Below, one piece after another: positions 1-9,603 of a stretch of DNA of 64,000 nucleotides. How positions within the stretch are numbered: position 1 is the stretch's first letter; each line of letters starts with the position of its first letter. Below the pieces are notes generated by a model. The model worked only from the letters and a program-made list of their open reading frames with translations, was not told the DNA's origin and did not search any database. The DNA comes from Teredinibacter sp. KSP-S5-2. GTDB lineage: Bacteria; Pseudomonadota; Gammaproteobacteria; Pseudomonadales; Cellvibrionaceae. The DNA lies in assembly GCF_032773895.1 (NCBI RefSeq), contig NZ_CP120416.1:1-64000 (forward strand). Reading direction: 5' to 3'. A program made the translations under genes and the position numbers.

Positions 1-1
1 T

Positions 2-517
2 GAAACCGAATCTCAGGGGCGTATTCATACCTCGGCATGTACGGTCGCCATTATGGCGGAGGTGGAAGATGAAGGGGATATCAATATTAATAAAGCGGAC
101 TTACGAATTGATACTTTCCGTGCATCCGGTGCGGGTGGGCAGCACGTAAACAAAACTGATTCTGCTATTCGTATTACGCATATTCCTACCGGCGTAGTGG
201 TGGAATGTCAGGACGAGCGTTCTCAGCACAAAAACCGAGCCAAAGCGATGGCATTGTTAGCGGCTCGATTAAATACCGCACAGCAGGAAAAGGCGGCACA
301 GGAGCAAGCCGATGAGCGTCGCAGTCTGGTGGGAAGTGGTGATCGGTCTGAACGTATTCGTACCTACAACTACCCTCAAGGTCGAGTAACGGATCACCGA
401 ATTAATCTGACTCTCTATAAACTTTCAGAAATCATGGAAGGCGCATTGCAAGAAGTGATTGAACCTCTCGTAAACGAATATCAGGCGGATCAGCTTGCTG
501 CATTAAGTGGTGAGTAA
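2..517 (+). CDS. prfA: Peptide chain release factor 1 (C-terminal part, cut by window edge)
   Basis: Translation is open from base 2 and the gene runs in from the left edge, so only about the last 171 residues of a protein normally near 360 are visible. RF1 reads UAA and UAG stop codons in the ribosomal A site and triggers peptide release. The catalytic GGQ motif, inside [10 protein letters not shown], is encoded at bases 134-142 and is followed by the usual basic stretch. The Gln of GGQ is the residue methylated by PrmC, whose gene starts 8 bp downstream, so the enzyme and its substrate are co-transcribed as in many gammaproteobacteria. The ATG at base 53 is internal and is not the start. 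Confidence 0.97.
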   Translation, partial: ETESQGRIHTSACTVAIMAEVEDEGDININKADLRIDTFRASGAGGQHVNKTDSAIRITHIPTGVVVECQDERSQHKNRAKAMALLAARLNTAQQEKAAQEQADERRSLVGSGDRSERIRTYNYPQGRVTDHRINLTLYKLSEIMEGALQEVIEPLVNEYQADQLAALSGE

Positions 518-525
518 TTCTTATC

Positions 526-1380
526 ATGAATATATCTGAGTGTTTGTCCAAGTCGCGTGAGCTTGAGCAGACCTCAGATTCTGCCCGGCTGGATACCGAA
601 GTCCTGCTCGCCTGGGTGATAGGGAAAAATCGAACTTACCTCTACACTTGGCCGGAATATCAGTTAACCGAAGAGGAACAACTGAAGTTCGAATCAGCGT
701 TGATGCAAAGAAAAAATGGCCAACCGATTGCGTATATCTGTGGTGAAAAGGAATTTTGGTCACTGCCGCTGTTTTGTGATTCCTCCACACTTATTCCTCG
801 ACCAGATACAGAATTGTTGGTTGAACTCGCGCTCGATAAGCTTTCTACTCTACCTCATACGTCTACCGTCCTGGATTTGGGTACTGGAACCGGTGCTATT
901 GCCTTAGCGATTGCCAGTGAAAATCGTAACTATCGGGCAGTGGGGGTCGATAAATCCTCTGCTGCGATTGCCTTGGCGCAAAAAAATAAGCAGCGTTTGA
1001 ATATACACAATGCTGAATTTTTCCAAAGTGACTGGTATGAGTTCGCCGGTATTGGTTTAAACCCTGGGCGAACTGGCTATGACTTAATTGTGAGTAATCC
1101 ACCTTATATCGACGCGCAAGACAATCATTTAAATGAAGGTGATGTTCGCTTTGAGCCTGAAACGGCATTGGTGGCCGACGAACACGGTTTGGCGGATATA
1201 AAAATTATTGTCGCTGGTGCAAAGGATTTTTTAACTAATAGCGGCTGGTTGTTAATCGAACACGGATGGCAGCAGGGAGCAGACGTGCGTGATGTCTTTT
1301 CTCATAATAGTTTTATAAAAGTGGAAACCGTTCGGGATTTGGGTGGGAATGATCGTGTTACTTTGGGACAAAAAAACTAA
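526..1380 (+). CDS. prmC: Release factor glutamine N5-methyltransferase PrmC (HemK)
   Basis: This 284-residue protein uses S-adenosylmethionine to methylate the Gln of the GGQ motif in release factors RF1 and RF2. An N-terminal helical domain (about 1-90) precedes a Rossmann methyltransferase domain with the SAM-binding DLGTGTG at residues 117-123 and the catalytic NPPY at 191-194, which binds the target glutamine amide. Length matches the family (about 277 in E. coli). It follows prfA after 8 bp and is the last gene before a strong terminator, so the two form one operon. Confidence 0.97.
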   Translation: MNISECLSKSRELEQTSDSARLDTEVLLAWVIGKNRTYLYTWPEYQLTEEEQLKFESALMQRKNGQPIAYICGEKEFWSLPLFCDSSTLIPRPDTELLVELALDKLSTLPHTSTVLDLGTGTGAIALAIASENRNYRAVGVDKSSAAIALAQKNKQRLNIHNAEFFQSDWYEFAGIGLNPGRTGYDLIVSNPPYIDAQDNHLNEGDVRFEPETALVADEHGLADIKIIVAGAKDFLTNSGWLLIEHGWQQGADVRDVFSHNSFIKVETVRDLGGNDRVTLGQKN

Positions 1381-1458
1381 CATAGGCTCTTTATCTTTTT
1401 TGTTGATTCAACTTTTTCGAATTGCCGGTCAGCGTCAGATACACAACTAAATAGTTCA

Positions 1459-1500
1459 GAAACAAAAAAGCCGTCTAGGTCTAGACGGCTTTTTTGTTTC
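1459..1500. terminator. Strong bidirectional intrinsic terminator
   Basis: A perfect 20-bp inverted repeat (1459-1478 and 1481-1500) with a 2-base centre contains a GC-rich core (gccgtctag) flanked by A6 on the left and T6 on the right. It can therefore end transcripts from prmC on the plus strand and from the TonB-dependent receptor gene on the minus strand, which converge here. Confidence 0.93.
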
Positions 1501-1512
1501 GATAATCAGCGA

Positions 1513-4125
1513 TTAAAAACGAAGCTTCGTTTCAATGGCGATCGAGCGGGAATCCTTAACAAACGCATAGTGCGTGTTGGTACCAAGGGTTGAGTCCGAA
1601 AGGGGGGCGTTACCAGAGTAGGTGACAACTTTTTCGTCAGTCAGGTTTTTGCCAACCAGCGCGATACCCCAGTGTTCACCCTCTATGCCGATACGTGCGC
1701 CTACCAAAGTGTAAGCATCAATATCACCAATTGGATCGTGGTTTACGTGTGTTTTTTGCTCTGAGACATACTGTAAGTCGAGTACGCTAACAAATTCCAG
1801 ATTGTTGCCAACCAAGGTGCGGTAATCAAAAGACGTATTGACCGTTAACTCTGGTGTAAATACACCTCTTTCACCAGTTAAACTACAGAAGCCATCGTCG
1901 TTAGGCAGTTGCATAGCGTGGCAGTTGGCATTTTCGAAATCTTTGTATTCGAAATCCAGATACGCTAAAGAGTAGTGGGCGGTAAGGTCTTCAATGAGTA
2001 GCCAGCGGCCTTCAAGTTCGACACCTTGCACCAATGTTTCTTTAATGTTGCCCACATTAAACCCTACGCCGCCATCGAACTGGCTGAACTGAAGGTTTTC
2101 GTACTCGGTTCGGTATAAGGCAACATTGAGTTCGCCGCGACCATCGGCAATAGTATTTTTAATACCTACTTCATAGGCGTCGGCTTTCTCGTCTTCAAAT
2201 TCGAAGTTAGAAAGCGGGTTTGCCTCTTCTGCTGGTGGAGTGTATGTAAAATCACTATCTATGATGCGCTTGTCGTATTCGCCAACCGTGTTAGAGCGTG
2301 GGTCAAAACCACCGGCTTTAAAACCTTTTGTGTACGAGCCATAAAGCATGCTGTTTTCGGTGATATCAAGTTCGACATTGATTAATGGCAAGAACTCGGA
2401 TTCGGTTCTCTCTCCTTGAACGTTTTGACCACCGTATGCAATCGGGAAGGTCGCACCGCCAGCACCGGGAATTGGTACAGGGAAACCTGTTGGTGCTTGT
2501 TCGTTTTCAACACCGAAAAGATTCATATAGTACAAACCCGTTGCCGAAGTGGTTGGGTCGACAAATTCTCCGGTAGCAATATCTTCTATCAGATTAATAC
2601 TCTTTTTGCCGGTCTTCTCTTCCTCGGTAAAACGAGCTCCCAAGGTGATGTGCAGAATATCCGCTATATGAAAGGTGGTGCGCGCAAAGATAGCCCAGCT
2701 TTCCGATGTTTGTTCGAACTCTCTCAGCGTGCCGGTGTTATGAATGTCAACGTTAGCGCCACGCAATGCAGCATTGAATTGAACAATTGACGTTAAAAAG
2801 TTCGGGTCTTCATCGCTGTGGCGTAATTCAAGATAATCCGAAAATTCCTGATCCCAATCTTGATAGAAAACACCTGCAAGCCATTCAACCGCTCCGCCTG
2901 TTGGCGAGGCTATACGAATTTCCTGGCTGAACTGGTTGTATTCTTCGTCCAGATTAAGAGAAAGAATATTCACTGGCGTGTAGTCGCAATCGCAGGTTTC
3001 GTCACTGCTGAAATCGAGATAGCCAGTTACAGCCGTTAATGTGTGACCATTAAAATCGTAGTTGGTGGTTAAGGTGATATTGGTGACTTCGTTATTGCTG
3101 GTGTCTTGAAAATCAGCTTGTCGTTTGTAATCCAGTGAATCTTCAAATTCGCCAAAGGTTACACCAGGATTAATCACACCCATCGCCTGGAATATTGGCG
3201 TAACCGCTTGCACTGATTCATTGAAATTACCAGGAGCATCAAGACCATATAGCGCGCTTAAGGGGGTACCGCTGAATGCGTTGTATAGGTTTCGTTGGCT
3301 TGCAGGAAGGTCTGGGTCGGTAATCGCTTCATCATAAATAATTTCGATGGCGCGACCTTTCCAATCAAAATCGCTTTGCTCCGCTTTTAGCGTGAAATCC
3401 AGGTTTTCTGTTGCTTCCCAAACGAGAGTTCCGCGAATAGCGGTTTCTTCTGATTCTGGTTCGTGCGCGTGTGTGTGTGTATTTTCTATATGGCCGTCGG
3501 TCTCGTAATAACGAACAGCGAGTCGACCATAAAGGTTTTCGGCGATGGGGCCAGATAACACATGGTTAATTTCAAATTCCCCATGATCTTCCGAATAACC
3601 TAAATCCAATTCCGCTTCGAATTCATCGGTTGGACGAGCGGAAGTCAAATTCAATGCGCCAGCAATACTGTTTTTACCGAATAATGTACTTTGCGGGCCA
3701 CGCAATAATTCTGCGCGCTCTAGATCAAAAAGCGGTAGGCGGAATAATTGTGCCCGGCCGTGGTAAACGCCATCAATATACATGCCTACGGATTGTTCAA
3801 AGCCTTGGCTATTATCCGAACCAATACCGCGTACGCGAACCTGAGTGCCAATACCCGTTTCGGTAAAGTGGATGTTGGGCATATGAGCGGTTAAATCCTG
3901 CAAATTTTCAACGCCGGATTCAGCGATTTTTTCGCCGCTTAACGTTGCAACGGATAGCGGAACGTCCTGTAAGCTTTCTGTTCTTTTTTGAGCGGTAACC
4001 GTAATTTCTTCTAGAACAGGCTTAGGGCCAGGTTGTGCAAATGCTATAGAAGGTATTGCAAGGCTGACGGCCAGTGCAATTGGTTTGATATTTAAATTAA
4101 CACTCTTTTTTGAAAAATGACTCAC
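1513..4125 (-). CDS. TonB-dependent outer membrane receptor
   Basis: An 870-residue outer membrane receptor. A signal peptide (about residues 1-30, ending AFA-Q) is followed by a TonB-box-like EEITVTAQKR stretch (about 39-48) and a plug domain, then a long beta-barrel ending in an aromatic residue (KLRF), as needed for barrel assembly. Such proteins import iron complexes, cobalamin or oligosaccharides with energy from TonB-ExbBD. The substrate cannot be read from the sequence. A CDCD cysteine pair lies in a predicted surface loop near residue 380. The start is GTG with a good ribosome site (GGAGGG) just upstream. No neighbouring transporter or enzyme suggests a substrate. Confidence 0.93.
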   Translation of the reverse strand: MSHFSKKSVNLNIKPIALAVSLAIPSIAFAQPGPKPVLEEITVTAQKRTESLQDVPLSVATLSGEKIAESGVENLQDLTAHMPNIHFTETGIGTQVRVRGIGSDNSQGFEQSVGMYIDGVYHGRAQLFRLPLFDLERAELLRGPQSTLFGKNSIAGALNLTSARPTDEFEAELDLGYSEDHGEFEINHVLSGPIAENLYGRLAVRYYETDGHIENTHTHAHEPESEETAIRGTLVWEATENLDFTLKAEQSDFDWKGRAIEIIYDEAITDPDLPASQRNLYNAFSGTPLSALYGLDAPGNFNESVQAVTPIFQAMGVINPGVTFGEFEDSLDYKRQADFQDTSNNEVTNITLTTNYDFNGHTLTAVTGYLDFSSDETCDCDYTPVNILSLNLDEEYNQFSQEIRIASPTGGAVEWLAGVFYQDWDQEFSDYLELRHSDEDPNFLTSIVQFNAALRGANVDIHNTGTLREFEQTSESWAIFARTTFHIADILHITLGARFTEEEKTGKKSINLIEDIATGEFVDPTTSATGLYYMNLFGVENEQAPTGFPVPIPGAGGATFPIAYGGQNVQGERTESEFLPLINVELDITENSMLYGSYTKGFKAGGFDPRSNTVGEYDKRIIDSDFTYTPPAEEANPLSNFEFEDEKADAYEVGIKNTIADGRGELNVALYRTEYENLQFSQFDGGVGFNVGNIKETLVQGVELEGRWLLIEDLTAHYSLAYLDFEYKDFENANCHAMQLPNDDGFCSLTGERGVFTPELTVNTSFDYRTLVGNNLEFVSVLDLQYVSEQKTHVNHDPIGDIDAYTLVGARIGIEGEHWGIALVGKNLTDEKVVTYSGNAPLSDSTLGTNTHYAFVKDSRSIAIETKLRF

Positions 4126-4253
4126 GTTTCCCTCCGGAATTCTTTTCCGCGACGTTTTTTGAATTTAAACGGATGTTTATTTTGCGTTGCTCAATTTTTT
4201 ATAATTTCTGAAAAGAGCAAAAGGCATAAAGCCCAAGATAGAATACGTCGCCG

Positions 4254-4281
4254 ATTATGAGCATTTCAGAATGTATTGCAA
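4254..4281 (-). promoter_or_regulatory. Candidate sigma-70 promoter for the TonB-dependent receptor
   Basis: On the minus strand, TTGCAA (4281-4276) and CATAAT (4259-4254) are separated by 16 bp, about 130 bp upstream of the receptor start. The gap 4126-4361 is AT-rich and holds no gene. I saw no convincing Fur box or riboswitch in it. Confidence 0.35.
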
Positions 4282-4361
4282 TGGCTTATTTGCATCCTTG
4301 CCAATAATTAGAAATATTCCATTATCTTTAAAATTTTTTGGCGCAAAAAATTGCATGCAGC

Positions 4362-5369
4362 TTATTGCGAAAAGTAAAGCTTATACCAGTCGACAAACTG
4401 TTTTACGCCTTCGTTTATCGGAGTATTGGGTTTGAAATTCGTTGTTTGCTGCAATGCACTGGCGTCAGCGTAAGTGGATGGCACATCGCCGGGTTGAATT
4501 GGCATCATATTTTTTATTGCGGGTTTGCCAATTGCGTTTTCTATCGCTTCGACAAATTCCATAAGTTTGACTGGCGCATTATTGCCGATATTAAAAACTT
4601 TGTACGGGGCTTTACTTGATGATGGGTCGGGATTTTCTCCACTCCATTCTGCATTGCCTTCCGGAATTTGATCGGTAACCCGAATGACGCCTTCGACAAT
4701 GTCGTCGATGTACGTAAAGTCTCTATACATGTCGCCATTGTTGTATACATCAATGGGGGTGCCATTCAAAATACCTTTGGTAAATTTAAATAACGCCATA
4801 TCAGGCCTACCCCATGGGCCGTAAACGGTAAAAAAGCGCAATCCAGTGGTAGGTAATCCGTATAAATGGCTGTATGTGTGCGCCATAAGCTCGTTGGATT
4901 TTTTACTTGCAGCGTAGAGGGAAACCGGGTGATCAACATTATCTTTTTCTGAAAATGGCTGCTTGGTGTTTGCGCCATACACAGAGCTTGAAGAGGCGTA
5001 ACTTAAATGCTTGATCTTATGGTGGCGACAGCCTTCCAATATGTTGAGGAAGCCGACGATGTTGGAGTTGATGTAAGCATGTGGATTTTCAAGTGAGTAT
5101 CGAACACCGGCCTGAGCTGCCAGGTGTACGACGCGATCAAACTGATGAGCTTCGAAGAGTTGCTCCATATCTGCTCGGTCGGCGATATCGATTTTGTGGA
5201 ATTCAAACTCAGATTGTGTTTCCAGCTGCTTTAATCGATCAAGTTTAAGTTGAGGGTCGTAATAGTCATTCAGGTTATCTATCCCGACGACGCTATCTCC
5301 GCGTTCCAGTAACTGCTTGGATAAATGATAACCTATGAAACCTGCTGCACCGGTAACTAAAAACTTCAT
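4362..5369 (-). CDS. NAD-dependent nucleotide-sugar epimerase (UDP-glucuronate 4-epimerase-like)
   Basis: A 335-residue short-chain dehydrogenase/reductase of the extended class. The NAD-binding GAAGFIG motif is at residues 7-13 and the catalytic Tyr/Lys pair (YAASK) at Y152 and K156. The N-terminal pattern with DNLNDYYD and the central [17 protein letters not shown] segment is typical of UDP-glucuronate 4-epimerases (CapI/LspL/WbpP-like), which make UDP-galacturonate for capsule, LPS or exopolysaccharide. It stands alone, without other sugar-nucleotide genes. The exact substrate is inferred from family resemblance only. Confidence 0.85.
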   Translation of the reverse strand: MKFLVTGAAGFIGYHLSKQLLERGDSVVGIDNLNDYYDPQLKLDRLKQLETQSEFEFHKIDIADRADMEQLFEAHQFDRVVHLAAQAGVRYSLENPHAYINSNIVGFLNILEGCRHHKIKHLSYASSSSVYGANTKQPFSEKDNVDHPVSLYAASKKSNELMAHTYSHLYGLPTTGLRFFTVYGPWGRPDMALFKFTKGILNGTPIDVYNNGDMYRDFTYIDDIVEGVIRVTDQIPEGNAEWSGENPDPSSSKAPYKVFNIGNNAPVKLMEFVEAIENAIGKPAIKNMMPIQPGDVPSTYADASALQQTTNFKPNTPINEGVKQFVDWYKLYFSQ

Positions 5370-5506
5370 GCAATGTGTTCTCTAAAATCTGGGTGAAAAA
5401 AGGGGGATGACAGCCTGTCAGGCCAAGATTTACGGCCGGTAGATACTACCAGTATTTCTGTCAGTCCGCGATCTGTGTTTAAATAGACGTCCTTTAAGTA
5501 GGCATA

Positions 5507-6745
5507 TTGCCCAACTTAGATCTAAAGTCGTATGCAGAATATTACACTGCTGAGAGTTTCCCATTGATTACAGACCTAGAAAATAACACAACATTCGACA
5601 GCCTGGCCTTGTCAGATACGACGCTTCGTGCCTTGGCAGAGCTGAAATTTAAGTATTGTTCGCCGATTCAGGCCAAGTCGCTGCCGATATCTCTCAGTGG
5701 CCACGATGTGCTGGGTAAAGCGCAAACTGGTACAGGTAAAACCGCGGCTTTTTTAATTGCGGTGATCGAAGACCTGAATAATTCCCCTGCTCCGGAAGAG
5801 CGCTATGCCGGGGAGGCCCGGGCCTTGATTATTGCTCCGACTCGCGAGTTAGTGATGCAAATTGCTAAAGATGCCAAGGAGCTGACAAAATACACAGATT
5901 TGTCTGTTCACACTCTGGTCGGAGGGGTGGATTACAACAAGCAGTTGCAGGCCTTGCATGGAGAGTTTGTCGATATTCTGGTTGCAACGCCTGGTCGTTT
6001 GCTGGACTTCTGCGAGAAGCGGGAAGTATTTCTGGACCAGGTTGAGGTGCTGGTGATTGATGAGGCGGACAGGATGCTTGATATGGGGTTTATTCCCCAG
6101 GTTAAGCGCATTATTCGCATGACTCCGAGAAAAACCCACAGACAAACCATGTGCTTTTCGGCCACATTTTCTGCTGATGTATTGAACCTCACCGAGCAAT
6201 GGATGGAAGACCCTGTTCGGGTTGAGATCGAGCCTGAGACGGTGGCCACCGAAACGGTTGAACAGCATGTGTACATGGCTGCGGGCGATGAAAAATTGGT
6301 GATTCTTGGAAATCTGTTGCGACAACCGGAAGTGTCGAGCCTGATGATTTTTACCAACCGTCGCGATGAGTGCCGCAAGTTATTTGAGGCCTTGCGATTT
6401 CAGGGGTATCGGGTTGGTCAGCTCTCAGGAGAGGTGGCGCAGACGAAACGCATTCGCACATTGGAAGACTTCAAAAAAGGCCGCCTTCAAGCAATTGTGG
6501 CAACAGACGTAGCGGGGCGGGGAATTCATATTGATGGCATTAGCCACGTGATTAACTACAACCTGCCGGAGGAGCCGGAAGACTATGTTCATCGTATTGG
6601 TCGGACTGGGCGGGCAGGTGCATCGGGCGTGTCCATTAGTTTTGCCTGTGAGGATGATGCTTTTAGGTTGCCTGCAATTGAGGCCTTACTTGGCGAAAAA
6701 CTGAAATGTGTATTACCTCCTGAGCATCTACTGGCTTCAAAATAA
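5507..6745 (+). CDS. DEAD-box ATP-dependent RNA helicase (RhlB-like)
   Basis: A 412-residue DEAD-box helicase. Visible motifs are the Q motif region (FKYCSPIQ, 48-55), motif I AQTGTGKT (72-79), PTREL, TPGR, DEAD, SAT, and the C-terminal [11 protein letters not shown] and [10 protein letters not shown]. The pattern is closest to RhlB, the helicase that joins RNase E and PNPase in the degradosome and unwinds RNA for decay. The start is TTG: an in-frame stop lies four codons upstream, no ATG precedes the helicase core, and an AAGTAGG ribosome site is placed correctly. RhlB as opposed to another DEAD-box type is a family inference. Confidence 0.88.
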   Translation: MPNLDLKSYAEYYTAESFPLITDLENNTTFDSLALSDTTLRALAELKFKYCSPIQAKSLPISLSGHDVLGKAQTGTGKTAAFLIAVIEDLNNSPAPEERYAGEARALIIAPTRELVMQIAKDAKELTKYTDLSVHTLVGGVDYNKQLQALHGEFVDILVATPGRLLDFCEKREVFLDQVEVLVIDEADRMLDMGFIPQVKRIIRMTPRKTHRQTMCFSATFSADVLNLTEQWMEDPVRVEIEPETVATETVEQHVYMAAGDEKLVILGNLLRQPEVSSLMIFTNRRDECRKLFEALRFQGYRVGQLSGEVAQTKRIRTLEDFKKGRLQAIVATDVAGRGIHIDGISHVINYNLPEEPEDYVHRIGRTGRAGASGVSISFACEDDAFRLPAIEALLGEKLKCVLPPEHLLASK

Positions 6746-7076
6746 CACTCACCAGATTTGAGCGTTCGGTGCCCAATCTTAGGTCTCTTTCCTCGTTATC
6801 CACGAGTTTATTCTTCGGAAGTGCATTCGGTGTGAGTGTGCTTCATCTCTTTTCTTTCGTGCCCAATTGTTTGGGCGTTGTGTCTCGTTCTGTGTGTTTT
6901 TCTATAAATGCATAGTTTCCTCTAGTGCTTCCTATTTTTATAACTCAATAGTCGGAAATGTTATTTTTTATAAACAAACCGTAGGGCTTTAGGTGAGATA
7001 CCTTGCATGAACAGAGGGAAACTGCTGCTTTGTTTCAGGCTCATCTACACTGATACAAATAGACTTTAGGTTAGCG
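6746..7076. other. Gene-free stretch with one small hairpin
   Basis: No credible gene is seen in this 331-bp gap between the helicase and the response regulator. The phrase gtgcccaat occurs twice (near 6770 and 6860). The second copy forms a perfect hairpin gcccaa-ttgt-ttgggc at 6861-6876 followed by a U-rich but broken tract, a weak candidate terminator for the helicase gene. The remainder presumably carries the promoter of the downstream regulator, but no clear -35/-10 pair was found. Confidence 0.4.
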
Positions 7077-8330
7077 GTGAGTTGGATGGAAAAAATTCTG
7101 GTTGTTGAAGATAGCCCAATGGTGATGAAAATTTTGCGACATGTTTTGTCACAAAGCGACCAGATAAAACCTGTTTATGCTGTGACGTTTGATGAAGCAA
7201 GAAAACAGCTTGCACAACATCGATTTGTCGCCGCCTTGGTGGATTTGTCTTTGCCGGATGCACCTAATGGGGAGGTGGTGGATTTTGTCTTGCAGCAGGG
7301 CATTCCCTGTGTGGTCTTGACCGGTAGTTTTGATGAGCAGAAGCGAGAGCAATTACTGGCTAAGGGGGTTGCCGATTATGTTACTAAAGAGGGGCGTTAC
7401 TCCTATCAGTATGCTTTGGGTGTGATTCATAGATTAATCAAAAATCGAAAAATCAAAGTGCTTGTGGTAGATGACTCCGATACTCAGCGAGCAATAGCGG
7501 TTAACCTGTTGAAACTGTATATGTTCGATGTGTTGCAGGCAAAGGATGGAATGCAAGCAATAAAACTCTTGCTGGAACACCCCGATATTAAATTGTTGAT
7601 TACGGATTACAATATGCCAAGGATGGGGGGCGTCGAGCTGGTACAAAATATTCGGGTTAAATATGAAAAAACGGATCTGATTATTATTGGTCTGTCGACC
7701 GAAGGTGAAGCATCACTTTCAGCCAAATTTATTAAAGCCGGAGCAAATGATTTTTTGCGAAAACCGTTTAATCATGAAGAGTTTCACTGCCGTATATCAC
7801 ACAACATTGAATTTCTTGAATTAATCGAAACCATAAAAGATTCTGTCAGTCGTGACGTACTTACCGGAACCTATACACGAAGTTATTTCTTTAGTCAGGG
7901 GGAAACTGTGTTGTTGAGTGCCCGTGAAAAGGGCTCGCCTGTGGCGGCGGCAATTATTGAGCTGGAAGACTTCTCTAGCGTGAATTCTGAATATGGGCAT
8001 GAGGCGGCAGATTTGCTTTTGAAATACGTGGGCAAAAAGTTTGTGCGCAGCTTTGGACGGTTTATCGTCGCTCGCGGTGGTAGTAAGGAATTCTTTGTGT
8101 TGATGCCGGGCTTGAATAATGAAAAAGCCAGGGCCTTTGTCGACGAGGTAAGACAGATGTTAGGAAGGGAGTCGGTATCTATTGGTAGTCATAGTCTTTC
8201 GTTGTCGTTTAGCGCGGGGGTGTCCAATTGTGTTAATGGGTCGATGGATGGTTTGATGGGAGCGTGTGTTGAATGCCTGAATCGAGCAAAGGAGGCGGGG
8301 GGTGATTTGGTTTTTGGTGATGATGAATAA
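7077..8330 (+). CDS. Response regulator with two receiver domains and a degenerate GGDEF domain
   Basis: A 417-residue protein with receiver domain 1 (about 6-120, phosphoacceptor D56), receiver domain 2 (about 127-245, D177 in ITDYNMP, with conserved KPF at 229-231) and a C-terminal GGDEF-type fold (about 255-417). The GGDEF signature reads GGSKEF (334-339), with Lys in place of the metal-binding Asp, so diguanylate cyclase activity is doubtful. It more likely acts as a phospho-regulated binding module. The DxLTGxYTR entry sequence is preserved. GTG at 7077 and ATG at 7086 are both possible starts. A GGTGAG site just before the ATG slightly favours the shorter form. Confidence 0.87.
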   Translation: MSWMEKILVVEDSPMVMKILRHVLSQSDQIKPVYAVTFDEARKQLAQHRFVAALVDLSLPDAPNGEVVDFVLQQGIPCVVLTGSFDEQKREQLLAKGVADYVTKEGRYSYQYALGVIHRLIKNRKIKVLVVDDSDTQRAIAVNLLKLYMFDVLQAKDGMQAIKLLLEHPDIKLLITDYNMPRMGGVELVQNIRVKYEKTDLIIIGLSTEGEASLSAKFIKAGANDFLRKPFNHEEFHCRISHNIEFLELIETIKDSVSRDVLTGTYTRSYFFSQGETVLLSAREKGSPVAAAIIELEDFSSVNSEYGHEAADLLLKYVGKKFVRSFGRFIVARGGSKEFFVLMPGLNNEKARAFVDEVRQMLGRESVSIGSHSLSLSFSAGVSNCVNGSMDGLMGACVECLNRAKEAGGDLVFGDDE

Positions 8331-8333
8331 TTT

Positions 8334-8380
8334 GAGCCTGCATTGCTTATAGGGTGATGCGTGTGCAGGCTCTTGTCGTT
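8334..8380. terminator. Candidate terminator between convergent genes
   Basis: A perfect 9-bp inverted repeat (8334-8342 and 8364-8372) with a 21-base loop is followed on the plus strand by the T-rich ttgtcgtttt. It lies between the response regulator and the convergent CysZ-like gene. The long loop lowers confidence. Confidence 0.45.
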
Positions 8381-9169
8381 TTATCCGTGTTCAACTGGCT
8401 CTGGTTCACATTTTTTTAGTTCGTTTAACCAAAATAATGTTCCGCCAACAACCGCTGCTGGCATGGCAAAAATATTAACCACCGGAATGATACTGCAACC
8501 CATTACCATTCCACCGAAACCGAAGCTGCTGAAGGCTTTGGTCCACAGTTTTTTCCTGAGTATTTTAAAACCCCGCTGGTGGTTATCCGCAGGATAGTCA
8601 GAGTATTGAATCGTCATTGACCACGCACCCCATGCGATACCAATAATCGGTGCGAGAAAATTGACCAATGGAATGGTTGCCAGCAATAAAATAACGAGCG
8701 TGATAATAATGCCGCGGGTTAAAAAATAAATCAGTTTGGATAGTTCTCTTCCCATTACCCGCGGGATCATTTTCCAGAGGGATTCTGCCGGTAATGGTTG
8801 GCCAGTAATGATTTCTTCCGCTTTTTGTGCAAGAAAACCATAAAAAGGTGCAGCCAGAATATTGGTGATCATATTAAAGCTGTAACCGTACACAATCAGC
8901 AGTAACACACCGATTATGATCCACGCCAACCATGCCAGCGGTGCAAGCCAGCTGGGAAGTTCTGCCATCACAGTTTCAATGGCACCGCCGGTGAAATGAA
9001 CTAATGTGCCGGTAAGCACCACAAACAGGCAGATATTCACTAGTAGGGGAACCAGAATATAGGCTCTGAGTTTTGGGTGCCAAATGAGTTTTACCCCTTC
9101 AGCAAAATAGCTTGCCCCGCTGAGTAAATTATTTTTTACGGGGCAGCGAACTTGAATAACCTCTTGCAC
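8381..9169 (-). CDS. CysZ-like (EI24 family) integral membrane protein
   Basis: A 262-residue membrane protein with four or more hydrophobic segments (about 30-55, 73-100, 150-180, 215-240) and the N-terminal GxxYFxxGxxLIWHPKLRxYxLVPLLxN pattern of the CysZ/EI24 family. CysZ supports sulfate uptake across the inner membrane for cysteine synthesis in E. coli. The family is broad, so the sulfate role is inferred. No cys gene is nearby. It follows the small PA4642-type gene with a 2-bp gap, so the two are probably co-transcribed. Confidence 0.8.
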   Translation of the reverse strand: MQEVIQVRCPVKNNLLSGASYFAEGVKLIWHPKLRAYILVPLLVNICLFVVLTGTLVHFTGGAIETVMAELPSWLAPLAWLAWIIIGVLLLIVYGYSFNMITNILAAPFYGFLAQKAEEIITGQPLPAESLWKMIPRVMGRELSKLIYFLTRGIIITLVILLLATIPLVNFLAPIIGIAWGAWSMTIQYSDYPADNHQRGFKILRKKLWTKAFSSFGFGGMVMGCSIIPVVNIFAMPAAVVGGTLFWLNELKKCEPEPVEHG

Positions 9170-9171
9170 GA

Positions 9172-9465
9172 TTATCTGGCGCCTGCGTTTTTCAAAGCCT
9201 TGGCATATTGTTCGGCATGTCGGTGGCCGCTGATTTCCTGCAGTAGACTTTTACCTTCTGGGCCAATTGCGTTTAGATCTTTCTCTGCTTCAACGAAATA
9301 GGTGATGAAAGTTTCAAAGTTTTCGATTTTCATACCTCGGTAAGCACGCAGTAGTGCCAGGTAGTCCGTATTAATATCGCCGTAGCTCTCTACATCAAGA
9401 AAGCTTTTTACACGCTCGTCATCAAAGACTTCACCTAGAACTTTTTGCTTGTCTTTTTTTAACAT
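9172..9465 (-). CDS. PA4642 family small protein, function unknown
   Basis: A 97-residue, highly charged soluble protein with no signal peptide or membrane segment. The LLRAYRGM centre and the SGHRHAEQYAKAL C-terminus match the small conserved family represented by Pseudomonas PA4642, for which I know no established function. It sits 2 bp upstream of the CysZ-like gene and is probably co-transcribed with it. Confidence 0.75.
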   Translation of the reverse strand: MLKKDKQKVLGEVFDDERVKSFLDVESYGDINTDYLALLRAYRGMKIENFETFITYFVEAEKDLNAIGPEGKSLLQEISGHRHAEQYAKALKNAGAR

Positions 9466-9499
9466 ATCTCACTAACTCATTAGGTCAAAGGGGCGGAGA

Positions 9500-9566
9500 A
9501 CTTTTGAAACTGTCTAAGGTTTTGAATCTGTGCGCCTGCATAGAAGTATTGGCACGTTTCAAAAGT
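9500..9566. repeat. 11-bp perfect inverted repeat in the gatB/PA4642 gap
   Basis: ACTTTTGAAAC (9500-9510) and its exact complement GTTTCAAAAGT (9556-9566) flank 45 bases. No U-tract follows, so it is not a normal terminator. It could be an RNA hairpin or a pair of regulator half-sites upstream of the PA4642-type gene. Confidence 0.45.
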
Positions 9567-9603
9567 CCTGTGGCCGGTTTTATTTTTAAGCTTAACTTGT
9601 ATT

